From JANJWP01 sp049301335 (lineage in GTDB: Bacteria > Patescibacteriota > Gracilibacteria > BD1-5 > UBA2023): a stretch of DNA of 13,960 nucleotides. The position numbers were made by a program, and so were the translations under genes. The stretch spans positions 1-13,960 of the forward strand of contig JBAQKV010000081.1 of the NCBI GenBank assembly GCA_049301335.1, read 5' to 3'. The notes under the pieces are model-generated. The model was not told the origin of the DNA. It searched no databases and saw nothing but the letters and a program-made list of their open reading frames with translations. Numbering within the stretch: position 1 is the first letter of the stretch; each line of letters starts with the position of its first letter. Of the stretch, positions 7,781 through 13,952 are shown one piece after another.

Positions 7781-8371
7781 ATGGCAGAAAAAATCGACGA
7801 AACGCGCGAAGAGAGCGCGGAAAACGTTTCCAATAAGAAAAAGAAGGACCGTCACGAACCGGTAGACGATTCGTGAAGCGATCTCCGCGCGCTTTTGCTG
7901 ATCCTCGTACTGACGGTCATCGTCTTTTTCATTCTCCTCTATAAGCAGAAACATCCGCAGGAATACGCGGAATCGGTCGTCCAGGCGAAAGAAGGGGCCG
8001 ACGCCGCGTATTCGAAAGCGGAGGAAATCTTACCGAAAGCTTACCGGGGCGTCGGATGATTCTTCCGATACGTCCTCGATTACGGAAAAGCGGACGACTC
8101 GTCTCCGGAACTTCCCAAACTTCAAATTCCGGAGGATTTTGCCGTAATCGAAAACGCTCTCGAGACTTCTTCCGGTTCGGTTTCGTCCACCGGCTCGGTT
8201 TCCGCTACGGGATCCGAAGTCGTCGCGACCGGCGCTCTGGAAATGCCGGTTCCCCTGGTGGTGGAATTTTCCGGATACCGGCTCGAATTCGACCGGCCGC
8301 CGACGGAACCGGTCACCGTAACCGCGTGAGGGGCGAAGATGGTTTTGGGGAAAGCGGAAAAATCCGAGTAA
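7781..8371 (+). CDS. Single-pass membrane protein, UGA-rich, function unknown
   Basis: 196 residues from ATG at 7781 to TAA at 8369-8371, with UGA read as Gly at 7874-7876, 8057-8059 and 8327-8329 (codons 32, 93, 183). No family recognised. A charged N-terminus (KKKKDRHEPVDDS) leads to one membrane helix at about 36-51 (LLLILVLTVIVFFILL), then a polar helical stretch, FFRYVLDYGKADD, a Ser/Thr/Gly-rich linker and a final beta-like part (PVPLVVEFSGYRLEF). Codon choice stays like that of neighbouring genes across the first two UGAs, so the frame is real. The third UGA could instead be the stop, giving 182 residues; the sequence after it is short and not informative. Standard-code calling would see only fragments here. 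Confidence 0.65.
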
Positions 8372-8385
8372 TTTCCGAACCCCGC

Positions 8386-8413
8386 TTGATTTCGCCCGCC
8401 ATCGGACTACTAT
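8386..8413 (+). promoter_or_regulatory. Promoter for 62-residue ORF
   Basis: -35 TTGATT (8386-8391), 16-bp spacer, -10 TACTAT (8408-8413). Hexamers and spacing are identical to those of the promoter at 10192-10219. Confidence 0.6.
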
Positions 8414-8418
8414 CCGGC

Positions 8419-8442
8419 CTTCTTCGCGAATTTTCGAAGAAG
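8419..8442 (+). other. 5' leader stem-loop
   Basis: Perfect 8-bp inverted repeat CTTCTTCG / CGAAGAAG (8419-8426, 8435-8442) with an 8-nt loop, at the predicted transcript start. It may stabilise or regulate the short mRNA. Confidence 0.4.
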
Positions 8443-8475
8443 CGAGCGCCCGTCAACTACGAGAAAGGATATCCG

Positions 8476-8664
8476 ATGAACGCCGGCGAAACACCCAGAC
8501 AAAAAGAACTTTTTCCCAGTCCGTCCCAACAAGGGCAGACGGAACCGGCAACCGCCGGTTCTGACTTCAACGTCCGCCAAGGGCAGGGCGACAATTGGTC
8601 CGTTGAGCTGATCGACAAGCTCGTCGGCGCCAAAAGCGCCCATTCGATTCCGAGCGTGAACTGA
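8476..8664 (+). CDS. Small protein, 62 residues, function unknown
   Basis: MNAGETPRQKELFPSPSQQG begins a Gln/Pro/Ser-rich, probably unstructured N-terminal half; the second half contains NWSVELIDKLVGAKSAHSIP, a short likely helix. No membrane segment or known motif. It is supported by its own promoter, a Shine-Dalgarno AAAGGA about 7 nt before the ATG, and a strong terminator 21 bp after the end. It ends with UGA at 8662-8664. If UGA is Gly the frame would run 37 residues more, through the terminator hairpin to TAG at 8773-8775, giving an Arg/Lys-rich low-complexity tail. A hairpin between the end and the next gene makes that unlikely. Confidence 0.6.
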   Translation: MNAGETPRQKELFPSPSQQGQTEPATAGSDFNVRQGQGDNWSVELIDKLVGAKSAHSIPSVN

Positions 8665-8682
8665 CCTCCGGGGAAGCGCGTG

Positions 8683-8721
8683 ACGAAAAAACGGACCCGC
8701 ACGCGGTCCGTTTTTCTTTTG
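8683..8721 (+). repeat. 39-bp direct repeat, copy 1 (terminator-bearing)
   Basis: 38 of 39 positions equal the stretch at 10050-10088; the only difference is G versus A in the loop. The two copies flank the adenylate cyclase gene. Confidence 0.85.
8686..8715 (+). terminator. Terminator after 62-residue ORF
   Basis: 11-bp stem AAAAACGGACC / GGTCCGTTTTT with a 7-nt loop, then C and four T. Confidence 0.9.
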
Positions 8722-8750
8722 AACGCGGAACGGACATTCGTTCGAAACGG

Positions 8751-8778
8751 TGGACGCCTCGGGTGAAAATGGTAGGAT
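8751..8778 (+). promoter_or_regulatory. Possible promoter for adenylate cyclase
   Basis: -35-like TGGACG (8751-8756), 16-bp spacer, -10 TAGGAT (8773-8778), 29 bp before the ATG at 8808. Confidence 0.4.
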
Positions 8779-8807
8779 GCGCGGCAATACGACCGAATCC
8801 CCCCAGG

Positions 8808-10031
8808 ATGTCAGCCTTCCTCCTCGAACTGTTCCTCTATTCCGGGCAATACGGAACCTTCTATCTGCTCGCCAACGTTTTCAACGTGGGGTTTTCCCAG
8901 TCGACCGCCGAAATCTCCCACGTCGTCCTCGTCGTTTCCCTCGTAGTCCAGTGCGCGGTTCTCGCGAAGTACGGATCGAAACCGTCCGCGCGTTTTTTTC
9001 TCTCCCTGCTCGTTCCGTCCGCGTATTTCGGCGCCGAATGGCTGGAGTCCCCTTCGGGGCTTTGGAACATGGGGCACGTGTTTTTTTGGATTTTTTCCAT
9101 CGTAACGTGAGCCGCCCACGCGTTCGCGCTTCGAAAGAAAACCCGTTCGGCACGCCTTTTCGCGGAATCCGCGATATCCCTGGCGAACGTCGCGGTTTTC
9201 GTTTTCACGTATTTCTATTTCGACCTCGTCCGCGAATACGGCGTCGACTGAGTGGTATGAACGGCGCTTCGCGACAAGCTCAGCATTACCGAATTTCCCG
9301 CGGGTTTCGCGGAGTTTCTCGAAGACCCCGTCCATGCGTATTTTCTCGTAGGCAGTCTCGTGCTTGCCGTTTCCATGGCGTTCGCCAGGGGGAGGATTCT
9401 CGATCTCCAAGACCGGGTTACCGAACTTCTCGGCACCTACGTGGGCGGAAGCGTGAAGGACAAGCTTCTCGATTCCCGGCATCCGCGTTCCCAAAGAAAG
9501 GTCGCGACCATCCTGTTTTCCGATATCCGGAGCTTTACTTCGATGTCCGAAAAATCGTCGCCCGAGGAAATCGTGAAATTCCTCAATGACTACTTCACCC
9601 TTTGGGACGAAGCGGTAACCGCCAACGGCGGATGGATCGACAAATTCATCGGCGACGCGGTCATGGCCGTTTTCGACAAGGGGACCGAAGAAGAAAACGC
9701 TTCGTCCGCCATATCGTGCGCAAACCGCGTCTTCACCCTGCTGCCTCGGATTAAGAACGGAATATTCGAGAACGGGAACATCGGAGTCGGAATACATTCG
9801 GGCGAGTTGGTCATGGGCGACGTGGGAAGCGCTTCGCGGAGAAACTTCACGGTCATCGGCGATACGGTGAACGCCGCTTCGAGACTCGAGGGCTTGTGTA
9901 AAGAGTACGGCGTGACGCTCATCGTCAGCGAAACGGTCCAGAACCTGGCGGGAAGCTCGTACGGCCTCGGTTGTCTCGGTGAGGCGGAAATACGGGGAAA
10001 GACCGAAAAAATGAAGATTTTCGGAAGGTAG
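8808..10031 (+). CDS. Membrane class III adenylate cyclase
   Basis: 407 residues with UGA read as Gly at 9108-9110, 9249-9251 and 9258-9260 (codons 101, 148, 151); ends TAG. It should make cAMP from ATP. The N-terminal ~200 residues are multi-pass membrane sequence (about six hydrophobic segments, e.g. AVFVFTYFYFDLV). The C-terminal catalytic domain, about 231-400, contains ATILFSDIRSFTSMSE (first metal Asp), WIDKFIGDAVMAVF (Lys of adenine selection; second metal Asp) and VIGDTVNAASRLE (Asp before Thr for adenine, catalytic Asn and Arg). The Lys/Asp pair predicts ATP rather than GTP. The start is the ATG at 8808; an upstream GTG would be possible. No cAMP-binding protein is seen in this window. 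Without recoding only the cyclase domain would be called. Confidence 0.9.
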
Positions 10032-10049
10032 TCCGAACCGGGTGGCAGT

Positions 10050-10088
10050 ACGAAAAAACGGACCCGCACACGGTCCGTTTTTCTTTTG
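10050..10088 (+). repeat. 39-bp direct repeat, copy 2 (terminator-bearing)
   Basis: One mismatch to 8683-8721, 1367 bp away, at the other side of the cyclase gene. Confidence 0.85.
10053..10082 (+). terminator. Terminator after adenylate cyclase
   Basis: 11-bp stem AAAAACGGACC / GGTCCGTTTTT with 7-nt loop, then C and four T; starts 21 bp after the cyclase stop. Confidence 0.9.
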
Positions 10089-10191
10089 GCTCTCTGCCAA
10101 TTTGCCCCTTCCTTCCTTACGTCCTTCGGAGGTTAAAGCAGGAATATTTTCCCATTCTTTCCGGTTCCTGGCAACGAAATGCCCTTGACGG

Positions 10192-10219
10192 TTGATTATT
10201 TTGTCGTTCGGAATACTAT
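10192..10219 (+). promoter_or_regulatory. Promoter for Ala/Pro/Lys-rich membrane protein
   Basis: -35 TTGATT (10192-10197), 16-bp spacer, -10 TACTAT (10214-10219), 23 bp before the ATG at 10243. Confidence 0.65.
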
Positions 10220-10242
10220 CGCCCGAAATTTTCCGAATCCGT

Positions 10243-10968
10243 ATGAAAACGCCGTCCGCAACTCCCCAAACCGCTCCGCAAGCAAAGGCCGCCAAACCGT
10301 CTTTAGCCGAACAGATCGCCGCGTCCAAAGCGCAGGGCGGAAAACCTCCAGTCGCCGCTTCGTCTTCAGGTTCGAAATCCAAGCAGTCCGCCGCTCCCGA
10401 AGCTCCTGAGGAAAAAACGCGGGCCGCGGAAGTGCGGGCGGCGCTCGTGAAAGAGTGGAAGGAGCTTTGGCAAGACCGTGTCAGCCGCATCGTCCTTTTG
10501 GGAACGGCCGGAACCGTCGCCCTCGGCATCGTCGGGGGAGCGGTGCTGTATTCGCGCAAGCCCGTCGAACCGAAGAAGAAAACGGACCCTGCGGCGCTCG
10601 TGGAAAAGGAGTCCGTAAAAGAGGAGGACCCCATTACTCCGGAAGAGCGGTACGCCATCCATCGGAGCATAATCGAAGGAGTTCCGTACGTAGCGCCGAA
10701 GCCTGAAAACGCCGAAACCGAAGTGCCACGGGAAACTGAGAAGCAGCGACCCGTTCGAGAGAAGTCCCAACCCGCCGCCGAGAAACCTCAGCCGATCGCG
10801 AAACCCGACGACGCTGAGAAACTCCGTGCGAAAAGGGCGGAAATCGCCACGACCGGCCAGCTCAAAGTTTCTACGAACCCCGAAGACATGAAGGCGACGA
10901 TGGACGCGCTCAAAGAATGGAGCAGACAGGATGCCGAATCGGCGCGTGCCAAGGCTTCGAAGCGTTAG
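10243..10968 (+). CDS. Ala/Pro/Lys-rich single-pass membrane protein, function unknown
   Basis: 241 residues from ATG at 10243 to TAG; no UGA codons. The frame is open further upstream, but the promoter -10 at 10214-10219 fixes the start downstream of it. No family recognised. Seen: a low-complexity Ala/Pro/Lys/Ser N-terminus (about 1-55), a charged helix (VRAALVKEWKELWQDRV), one membrane helix at about 82-103 (IVLLGTAGTVALGIVGGAVLY), then a long Glu/Pro/Lys-rich region with EERYAIHRSIIEGVPYV and a final helical part (DMKATMDALKEWSRQD). The layout resembles envelope-spanning TonB-like or linker proteins, but nothing specific supports that. It lies just upstream of the tRNA-Leu/Pro/Thr cluster, with no terminator seen between. 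Confidence 0.7.
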   Translation: MKTPSATPQTAPQAKAAKPSLAEQIAASKAQGGKPPVAASSSGSKSKQSAAPEAPEEKTRAAEVRAALVKEWKELWQDRVSRIVLLGTAGTVALGIVGGAVLYSRKPVEPKKKTDPAALVEKESVKEEDPITPEERYAIHRSIIEGVPYVAPKPENAETEVPRETEKQRPVREKSQPAAEKPQPIAKPDDAEKLRAKRAEIATTGQLKVSTNPEDMKATMDALKEWSRQDAESARAKASKR

Positions 10969-10996
10969 GTCCGCCATTTTCGACTCGCATTAATAT

Positions 10997-11024
10997 TTGC
11001 CAGAGGCGACCTTTTCGCTATAAT
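10997..11024 (+). promoter_or_regulatory. Promoter for tRNA-Leu/Pro/Thr cluster
   Basis: Consensus -10 TATAAT (11019-11024) with -35-like TTGCCA (10997-11002) at 16 bp, 11 bp before tRNA-Leu. Confidence 0.75.
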
Positions 11025-11035
11025 TCGCCCGCCTT

Positions 11036-11121
11036 GCCCAGGTGGTGGAATGGTAGACACGCAGGTTTCAGAAGCCTGTGGGGGCAACCCCGTGTGGGTT
11101 CGAGTCCCATCTTGGGCACCA
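11036..11121 (+). tRNA. tRNA-Leu (anticodon CAG)
   Basis: 86-nt type II tRNA with long variable arm. Anticodon stem CAGGT/GCCTG, loop TTCAGAA, anticodon CAG, reading CUG. CCA encoded. Confidence 0.95.
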
Positions 11122-11136
11122 TGACGTACGTAGCTT

Positions 11137-11213
11137 CAGGAAGTGGCGCAATTGGCTAGCGCACCAGCATGGGGTGCTGGGGGTTGTGAGTTCGAGTCTC
11201 ATCTTCCTGACCA
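11137..11213 (+). tRNA. tRNA-Pro (anticodon GGG)
   Basis: 77 nt. Acceptor CAGGAAG pairs with CTTCCTG; anticodon stem CCAGC/GCTGG, loop ATGGGGT, anticodon GGG, reading CCC/CCU. CCA encoded, followed by a T-run. Confidence 0.95.
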
Positions 11214-11228
11214 TTTTTTTTCGGGCTT

Positions 11229-11304
11229 GCCGCCCTAGCTCAGTCGGTAGAGCAACGCACTCGTAACGCGTAGGTCGTGGGTTCAAGTCCCATGGGCGGC
11301 TCCA
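11229..11304 (+). tRNA. tRNA-Thr (anticodon CGT)
   Basis: 76 nt. Acceptor GCCGCCC pairs with GGGCGGC; loop CTCGTAA gives anticodon CGT, reading ACG. The anticodon stem ACGCA/CGCGT has an A-C mismatch next to the loop (31-39). CCA encoded; a T-run follows. Confidence 0.92.
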
Positions 11305-11331
11305 TCGATTTTTTTTATCCCGAAAGGGATT

Positions 11332-11347
11332 CCGGCTGCGGCCGTTT
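11332..11347 (+). terminator. Weak possible terminator after tRNA cluster
   Basis: Short hairpin CGGC/GCCG followed by five T; just before it a second small hairpin ATCCC-GAAA-GGGAT (11317-11330). The tRNAs may also be co-transcribed with efp 80 bp downstream. Confidence 0.3.
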
Positions 11348-11384
11348 TTCGCCACAAAGCGTCCATATCATCCTTTTTTCTTTC

Positions 11385-11948
11385 ATGAAGACCGCTCTTC
11401 AGTCCCGTCCGGGAACCGTTCTCAAGATCGGGAACGACCTCATGCTCGTCGTAAAGTTCGAAATCCACCGCGGCGGCCGCGGCGCTACGAACATCAAGAT
11501 GCGCCTCAAGAACCTCATCGTCGGCAATATCCAGGACCGCGTCTTCGATTCCGAAGAAAAGTTCGACGACATCAGCCTCTCGCGCGTGAAGTTCGAATAC
11601 CTCTACGAATCCGCAGGAACCTACGCGTTCATGAACCAGGAAACCTACGAGCAGATCGAACTCTCTTCCGACGACCTCGGCGACGCGACCAACTTCCTCA
11701 CCGAAGGCCTCATCGTCGACGTCCAGTCCTACGAAGACCGCTTCGTCGGAATCATCCTCCCGGCTACCGTCAAGCTCGAAATCGTCGAATGCGAACCGGG
11801 CGTCAAGGGCAATACCGCCGACGGCAAGATCACTAAGGACGCCAAGCTTTCCACCGGCTACATGGTAAAGGTTCCGGGCTTCATCGAAAACGGCGAAACC
11901 ATCGTCGTCAACACCGAAACCGGAGAATACCAGGAACGCGCCAAGTAG
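11385..11948 (+). CDS. efp: Elongation factor P (Arg32 type)
   Basis: 187 residues, no UGA codons, TAG stop. EF-P binds between the P and E sites and relieves ribosome stalling at consecutive prolines. ATG at 11385 gives the conserved start MKTALQSRPGTVLKI; the open frame upstream of it overlaps tRNA-Thr and is not coding. The N-terminal KOW-like domain ends in the tip loop EIHRGGRGATNIKMRLKNL, where the modified residue at position 32 is Arg, as in EF-Ps rhamnosylated by EarP, not the Lys34 type of Enterobacteria. Two OB-like domains follow (KFEYLYESAGTYAFMNQETY; TVKLEIVECEPGVKGNTADG) and the usual end TGEYQERAK. earP lies 0.9 kb downstream on the other strand, and tRNA-Pro(GGG) lies just upstream. 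No Shine-Dalgarno is evident. Confidence 0.97.
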   Translation: MKTALQSRPGTVLKIGNDLMLVVKFEIHRGGRGATNIKMRLKNLIVGNIQDRVFDSEEKFDDISLSRVKFEYLYESAGTYAFMNQETYEQIELSSDDLGDATNFLTEGLIVDVQSYEDRFVGIILPATVKLEIVECEPGVKGNTADGKITKDAKLSTGYMVKVPGFIENGETIVVNTETGEYQERAK

Positions 11949-11960
11949 TTTCCCAACAAG

Positions 11961-11991
11961 AAATCCGCTCGAGAAATCGGGCGGATTTTTT
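11961..11991 (+). terminator. Terminator after efp
   Basis: 12-bp stem with one T-G pair (11961-11972 with 11977-11988), GAAA loop, six T. Begins 13 bp after the stop. Confidence 0.88.
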
Positions 11992-12020
11992 CAATTCGAA
12001 ACCGGTGTCCGCGACGTGCT

Positions 12021-12048
12021 TTGACATATTCGTATTTATTATTATAAC
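12021..12048 (+). promoter_or_regulatory. Strong promoter for small paralogue pair
   Basis: Consensus -35 TTGACA (12021-12026), 16-bp AT-rich spacer, -10 TATAAC (12043-12048). The leader of about 30 nt ends in a strong Shine-Dalgarno. Confidence 0.8.
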
Positions 12049-12086
12049 TCCTCTAGTTCCAACATTTTTGCAAAGGAGCGAATCAA

Positions 12087-12398
12087 ATGCGCGAACTGGG
12101 AACGAAGTGCCTGAAAAGACTGGTTTTTCCGAATTCTTCGGATGTTACCCGTTTCATACGCGAGTTTTTCCAATCAGAAGCCGGAACGTCGAACCGCTTT
12201 TACCTCAAGGTAGGCCCCCAGCCGGTCGACGATGTCGAAATTCCAACCGATTACGACATTGCGATCCATTCGGTTGACCCGATTCCCGGCAACCAATCGA
12301 CGGATGCCAAGCGTCTCGACGTCTCGTTTCTCGACGGAATGCTCCGTCACTGGAAACACCATCTCGCCCCCGTGCCGGATTGTGCGCCCATGGCATAA
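12087..12398 (+). CDS. Small protein, paralogue 1, function unknown
   Basis: 103 residues, TAA stop, no internal UGA. Shine-Dalgarno AAAGGAG (12072-12078) lies 8 nt before the ATG, with one of the best promoters of the window upstream, so it is probably well expressed. No family recognised. Seen: FPNSSDVTRFIREFFQSEAG then FYLKVGPQPVDDVEIPTDYD, a likely helix-strand-strand layout, and a C-terminal helix LDGMLRHWKHHLAPVP. The next gene has the same plan: a helical start, a beta-rich middle with a VxPG/VGPQ turn, and a GML-x-x-W-K-x-H motif near the end. Soluble, without signal or membrane segment. The pair sits between efp and earP, but a role in EF-P modification is only suggested by position. 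Confidence 0.75.
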   Translation: MRELGTKCLKRLVFPNSSDVTRFIREFFQSEAGTSNRFYLKVGPQPVDDVEIPTDYDIAIHSVDPIPGNQSTDAKRLDVSFLDGMLRHWKHHLAPVPDCAPMA

Positions 12399-12440
12399 GT
12401 TCCGTCGAATCGTCCAAAATGAAAAAGAAAGGAGGCCAAA

Positions 12441-12770
12441 ATGGCCGATAGTCCGCTGCGCGATAACCATGCCGTGAATTTTCGAATTCCGAGCGAAGCC
12501 AAGCTCATGCATTTCCTTGCCGACTGGATCGAAGCGGAAGTTTCGAAAACCTTCGCTCTTACGGTCGTGACTCCCGGCAACGGGGAGCCGAACTTCATAC
12601 AGGTCGTTCCCCGCGGCCAAAGCGCGGCGGAGGACGGAACCTATTTCCATCTTCTGGAACGGGCGCTCGACAAGGGCGGGATGTTGGAATTCTGGAAGCA
12701 ACATGCCGAATTCCTTCCGCGCCTCCAGCCGGGCGTCGGAAAGAAGGCGGAAGCGGCGCTCGCAAATTGA
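12441..12770 (+). CDS. Small protein, paralogue 2, function unknown
   Basis: 109 residues. Full Shine-Dalgarno AAAGGAGG (12428-12435) 5 nt before the ATG; 42 bp after paralogue 1, no terminator between, so one operon. Shared with paralogue 1: NFRIPSEAKLMHFLADWIEAE aligns with its VTRFIREFF helix, and GGMLEFWKQHAEFLPRLQP aligns with GMLRHWKHHLAPVP. The middle (FALTVVTPGNGEPNFIQVVP) looks beta-rich. It ends with UGA (12768-12770) 14 bp before a strong terminator. If UGA is Gly, 15 more residues follow, also crossing a second UGA, to TAG at 12813-12815, which lies beyond the hairpin's T-run. The function is unknown. Confidence 0.75.
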   Translation: MADSPLRDNHAVNFRIPSEAKLMHFLADWIEAEVSKTFALTVVTPGNGEPNFIQVVPRGQSAAEDGTYFHLLERALDKGGMLEFWKQHAEFLPRLQPGVGKKAEAALAN

Positions 12771-12784
12771 CGCGAGCCTCAATG

Positions 12785-12810
12785 AAAACGCCCCTTCCGG
12801 GGCGTTTTTT
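12785..12810. terminator. Bidirectional terminator between small paralogues and earP
   Basis: 10-bp stem AAAACGCCCC / GGGGCGTTTT with TTCC loop. T-run on plus strand; on the minus strand it starts right after the earP stop and ends in TTTT. Confidence 0.9.
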
Positions 12811-12811
12811 C

Positions 12812-13888
12812 TTAGGCTTCCAATTCGGCGATTACCGTTGCGGCGAGATCGCGTTTTCGAACCGTTTCCGCCATTCTTTCGAAAGGATCCAAATCGCCAG
12901 TAAGGACGTCCGCGCATTTTCGCGCGCCCTCCGGGGAAAGATCGTCCGAATTGAAAGCGCGCAAGGCATCCGCGTAGCTAACGAAATTTTCTCCGTTATC
13001 GAAGTGCGGCCGTACGAAATCGAGGAAATCGCCGATTTTCTCCTCATGGGCGCCGTTGGATTCTTTATAGAAATCCCAAAGGAACGGCTTGCCCGCGATC
13101 ATGGCCTTTATCGCGCTGTTTTCGCCCCGTACGACGTTCGCGCCGAAGTTCGCGAGCACCGACGCGTATTCGTCGAAACGCACGAAAGGGAGGCATGTTT
13201 CCGTATCCGCGTTTCCGAATTCTGCGAAACGGATTTTCGGTTCGGCTTCGCTGATGAGGCGGAGTTTGGCGCGCGTGGAAGGATAGCAGAACGCGCTCGC
13301 CAGAAGCGTATCCGGTTCGAGGTTCGAGATTCCGGTTCCGGGTTTCGGAATTTTTTGGAGAAAGAGCGAAGCGCCGTGTGGCTCCGAAAAATTTCGGACG
13401 CCCGGAGACGGAACCTCGTCGGATGCGAGCGGACCGCCAACTGCCGCATTTGCCTTTCGTCCGACCACGATTCCGCCTCCTCATTCGAGCGGCGACGGTA
13501 CCAGGTGGACGACCTCGTCGTTCCCGAGCCGGTACATCGTCCCGTTCATCGACGCGACCCCCGGATCGAACCGCAAATACGAAAGCTGCAGGATTTTTTT
13601 CGGATGGGGGAATTTTTTAAAATGCGCCTCCGGCAATTTACGATCGAAAAAAGACATGACGGATGCCGAAGGTTCGACGTTTTCATATTCGGAAAGTTCG
13701 AGATACGAAACTTTCGGATGCGGACGGCCTGCGGTGAGGCGGTCGAAGAGGGCGCGGTCGTCGGAAAAGAACCGCACGTTCCAGTCGGGGCGTTCGGAAA
13801 GGACGGATTCGGCGAGATCGAGCGCGAATCCGGTATCGCCGAAGTTGTCGACGGCGGTTACGAGGAAGTCGAGGTTTTTTCCGGACAT
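12812..13888 (-). CDS. earP: EF-P arginine rhamnosyltransferase EarP
   Basis: 358 residues with UGA at 13481-13483 (codon 136) read as Gly; ends TAA. EarP uses dTDP-rhamnose to put rhamnose on Arg32 of EF-P, and the EF-P of this window has Arg32. Family features in order: TAVDNFGDTGFALDLAES (DNFGDxG, EF-P/sugar site near the N-terminus), LSYLRFDPGVAS, then VHLVPSPLE followed by the UGA and GGIVV. In characterised EarPs this is MPSPQEG, so the UGA falls on the family Gly. Later ANVVRGENSAIKAMIAGKPFLWDFYK and AHEEKIGDFLDF match the RGEDS...AGKPFxWxxYxQ...AHxxKL nucleotide-sugar site. Length is close to the usual ~370-390. A standard-code reading would split it in two. A -10 box lies about 60 bp upstream. 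Confidence 0.93.
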
Positions 13889-13946
13889 TCGGCGATTTTC
13901 TAGTCATTCCTGGGAGTCCCCGGGCATTTACTTTTCGTCGGAGTCG

Positions 13947-13952
13947 AGTATA
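13947..13952 (-). promoter_or_regulatory. -10 box, probable earP promoter
   Basis: TATACT on the minus strand; the matching -35 would lie past the window edge. Confidence 0.4.

Noticed and set aside
8811..10670. 619-codon minus-strand open frame
   Set aside because: It is antisense to the adenylate cyclase and the next gene, crosses a terminator and shows no domain.
11277..11384. N-terminal extension of EF-P from an upstream ATG
   Set aside because: It would overlap the tRNA-Thr gene, and the ATG at 11385 gives the conserved EF-P start and places Arg at position 32.
2..13888. Reading the interrupted genes as pseudogenes or as sequencing errors
   Set aside because: All interruptions are UGA, never UAA or UAG, without frameshifts, and three fall on conserved Gly positions.
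12767..13903. 378-codon plus-strand open frame
   Set aside because: Antisense to earP, whose motifs are clear; it starts inside the end of paralogue 2.
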